From NCBI GenBank assembly GCA_021295155.1, contig JAJTJC010000036.1, positions 682,001-746,000 of the forward strand: DNA of 64,000 bases, read 5' to 3'. Source of the DNA: Flavobacteriaceae bacterium D16. GTDB taxonomy: Bacteria; Bacteroidota; Bacteroidia; Flavobacteriales; Flavobacteriaceae. Both the position numbers and the translations under genes were made by a program. Positions within the stretch are counted from its first letter, which is position 1. Each line of letters opens with the position of its first letter. A model generated the notes under the pieces. The model saw nothing but the letters and a program-made list of their open reading frames with translations. It did not search any database and had not been told where the DNA came from. Shown here one piece after another: positions 62,896 to 64,000 of the stretch.

Positions 62896-64000
62896 TTATT
62901 TATAAGATCGAGTCTTAAGTTCAACGTTTTCAAATACAAGTTCTTCTTTGTGCAGCTTGGAGTTTTTAGGATCCCCTTTGTATTCCCAGGCAGATACATA
63001 ACGATAGTTTTCGTCATCCCTCAAAGCTTCTCCTTCAGGAGTCTGGTATTCTTCACGGAAATGTCCACCACAGGATTCATTCCTGTCCAAAGCGTCCATT
63101 GCAAAGAGTTCACCAATTTCAAGGAAGTCGGCTACTCTTCCGGCTTTTTCCAGTTCCTGGTTTTTGGTAGTTGCTTCTCCAGGTACTCGCACATTATTCC
63201 AGAAATCTTCGCGTAATTCTGAAATCTCCTTAATAGCTGCTTTTAGGTCTTTTTCATTTCGGGACATGCCACACTTGTTCCACATGATTTTGCCTAATTT
63301 CTTGTGGTAATAATCTACGGTATTCTCACCTTTTATGGCAATTAATCGATTGAGTTTATCTTTTACTGCTTTTTCAGCTTCATCAAATTCGGCTGAGTCT
63401 GTAGGAATAGCTCCTGTACGGATATCATCGGCAAGGTAGTCACCTATCGTATACGGCAGAACAAAATAACCATCGGCTAATCCCTGCATCAGCGCAGAAG
63501 CTCCAAGACGGTTTGCCCCGTGATCACTAAAATTGGCTTCCCCGGCAGAATAGCACCCGGGAATAGTGGTCATTAAATTATAATCTACCCATAACCCACC
63601 CATAGTGTAGTGGACGGCCGGATAAATCATCATTGGGGTTTTATAGGGATTTTCATCTACTATTTTTTCATACATCTGGAAGAGGTTACCGTATTTAGCT
63701 TCTACGATCTCTTCTCCCAGTTTTCGGATGGTGTCTTTATTGGCATCTTTGAGGCCCATAGTATAGGCCTTTTCCTTGCCGTATCGTTCAATAGCTGCAG
63801 CAAAATCAAGGTATACGGCTTCACCGGTTTTGTTTACTCCGTAACCGGCATCGCAACGTTCTTTTGCAGCTCTGGAAGCTACATCACGTGGCACCAGGTT
63901 TCCGAAGGCGGGATATCTCCGCTCCAGGTAATAATCGCGGTCTTCTTCAGCCAACTCGGTAGGTTTAAGTCGGCCTTCCCTGATAGCTTTCGCATCTTCC
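62896..64000 (-). CDS. sdhA: Succinate dehydrogenase flavoprotein subunit (partial, 5' end outside window)
   Basis: The C-terminal 367 or so residues of SdhA; the frame stays open to the window edge, and the TTG near 63954 is not a start. Visible parts are [20 protein letters not shown], the substrate and FAD region [20 protein letters not shown] and [20 protein letters not shown] with the conserved glutamate and His/Arg. The C-terminal helical part is [20 protein letters not shown]. It oxidises succinate in the citric acid cycle. sdhB lies 6 bases downstream, so an sdhCAB-type operon is expected, with sdhC beyond the edge. Confidence 0.95.
   Translation of the reverse strand, partial: EDAKAIREGRLKPTELAEEDRDYYLERRYPAFGNLVPRDVASRAAKERCDAGYGVNKTGEAVYLDFAAAIERYGKEKAYTMGLKDANKDTIRKLGEEIVEAKYGNLFQMYEKIVDENPYKTPMMIYPAVHYTMGGLWVDYNLMTTIPGCYSAGEANFSDHGANRLGASALMQGLADGYFVLPYTIGDYLADDIRTGAIPTDSAEFDEAEKAVKDKLNRLIAIKGENTVDYYHKKLGKIMWNKCGMSRNEKDLKAAIKEISELREDFWNNVRVPGEATTKNQELEKAGRVADFLEIGELFAMDALDRNESCGGHFREEYQTPEGEALRDDENYRYVSAWEYKGDPKNSKLHKEELVFENVELKTRSYK

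Overview
The window is a stretch of chromosome from a member of the Bacteroidota, almost certainly a (probably marine) Flavobacteriaceae. The evidence is the gliding/type IX secretion genes sprE/porW and gldH, a GLPGLI-family protein beside a carboxypeptidase-like TonB-dependent receptor, DUF4292, DUF5687 and DUF6168 proteins, a GH97 enzyme, a split ATP synthase locus (atpBEFHAG without atpDC), several TTG/GTG starts, few Shine-Dalgarno sequences, and promoters of the Bacteroidota type (TTTG, about 19 nt, TAnnTTTG). I saw no tRNA, rRNA, CRISPR array, insertion sequence or prophage. The genus cannot be fixed from the sequence alone.

Layout. 0-1.1 kb: end of a probable DUF4254 gene overlapped by a GT9 heptosyltransferase-like gene. 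1.1-5.6 kb (minus): a TetR regulator, an incomplete arsenosugar-type cluster (arsS radical SAM enzyme, AhpD-like protein, TIGR04282-type glycosyltransferase) and a solitary paaE-like reductase. A perfect TetR palindrome fills the spacer of the regulator's own promoter, and two degenerate copies lie upstream of the glycosyltransferase. 5.7-7.9 kb: a DUF5687 permease/ATPase ABC exporter. 8-16.9 kb: sprE, a bactofilin, AtpI-like and DUF6168 proteins, then atpB-E-F-H-A-G, with a strong hairpin between atpE and atpF. 17-22.5 kb: envelope genes (lipoprotein, flippase, dut, TPR protein, DUF4292 lipoprotein, EnvC-like factor). 22.5-32.2 kb: housekeeping and small envelope genes, including a membrane protein joining an HU-CCDC81-type domain to a SPOR domain, dprA, trpS, plsC, a GT2 enzyme and katG.

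32.3-45.4 kb is nearly all minus strand: membrane proteins, Sua5, a GH26-like hydrolase next to a mutarotase-like protein, a two-subunit isoquinoline-oxidoreductase-type molybdenum hydroxylase, a DinB/nitrilase pair, an MFS transporter, a small beta-barrel and a GH97 lipoprotein. 45.6-49.2 kb: GLPGLI protein plus TonB-dependent receptor. 49.3-52.3 kb (minus): a lipoprotein, an ECF sigma factor and a protein with a cytoplasmic N-terminus, one inner-membrane helix and a C-terminal outer-membrane-type barrel. This resembles the dual-membrane-spanning anti-sigma systems reported in Bacteroides and is the most interesting locus here. 52.4-60.9 kb: recA, a possible small RNA, trhO, ricT, gldH, a class A penicillin-binding protein, a candidate 35-residue protein with its own terminator, an acetyltransferase and a serine hydrolase. 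60.9-64 kb (minus): a methionine-type aminotransferase and sdhB/sdhA, the last cut by the window edge.

Functionally the window is mostly core genome: energy metabolism (ATP synthase, Sdh), envelope and gliding (SprE, GldH, PBP1A, EnvC, flippase) and DNA/RNA maintenance (RecA, DprA, TrpS, Sua5, TrhO), with accessory catabolic or detoxification genes between. Protein calls rest on motifs read by eye and remembered families; no database search was run.
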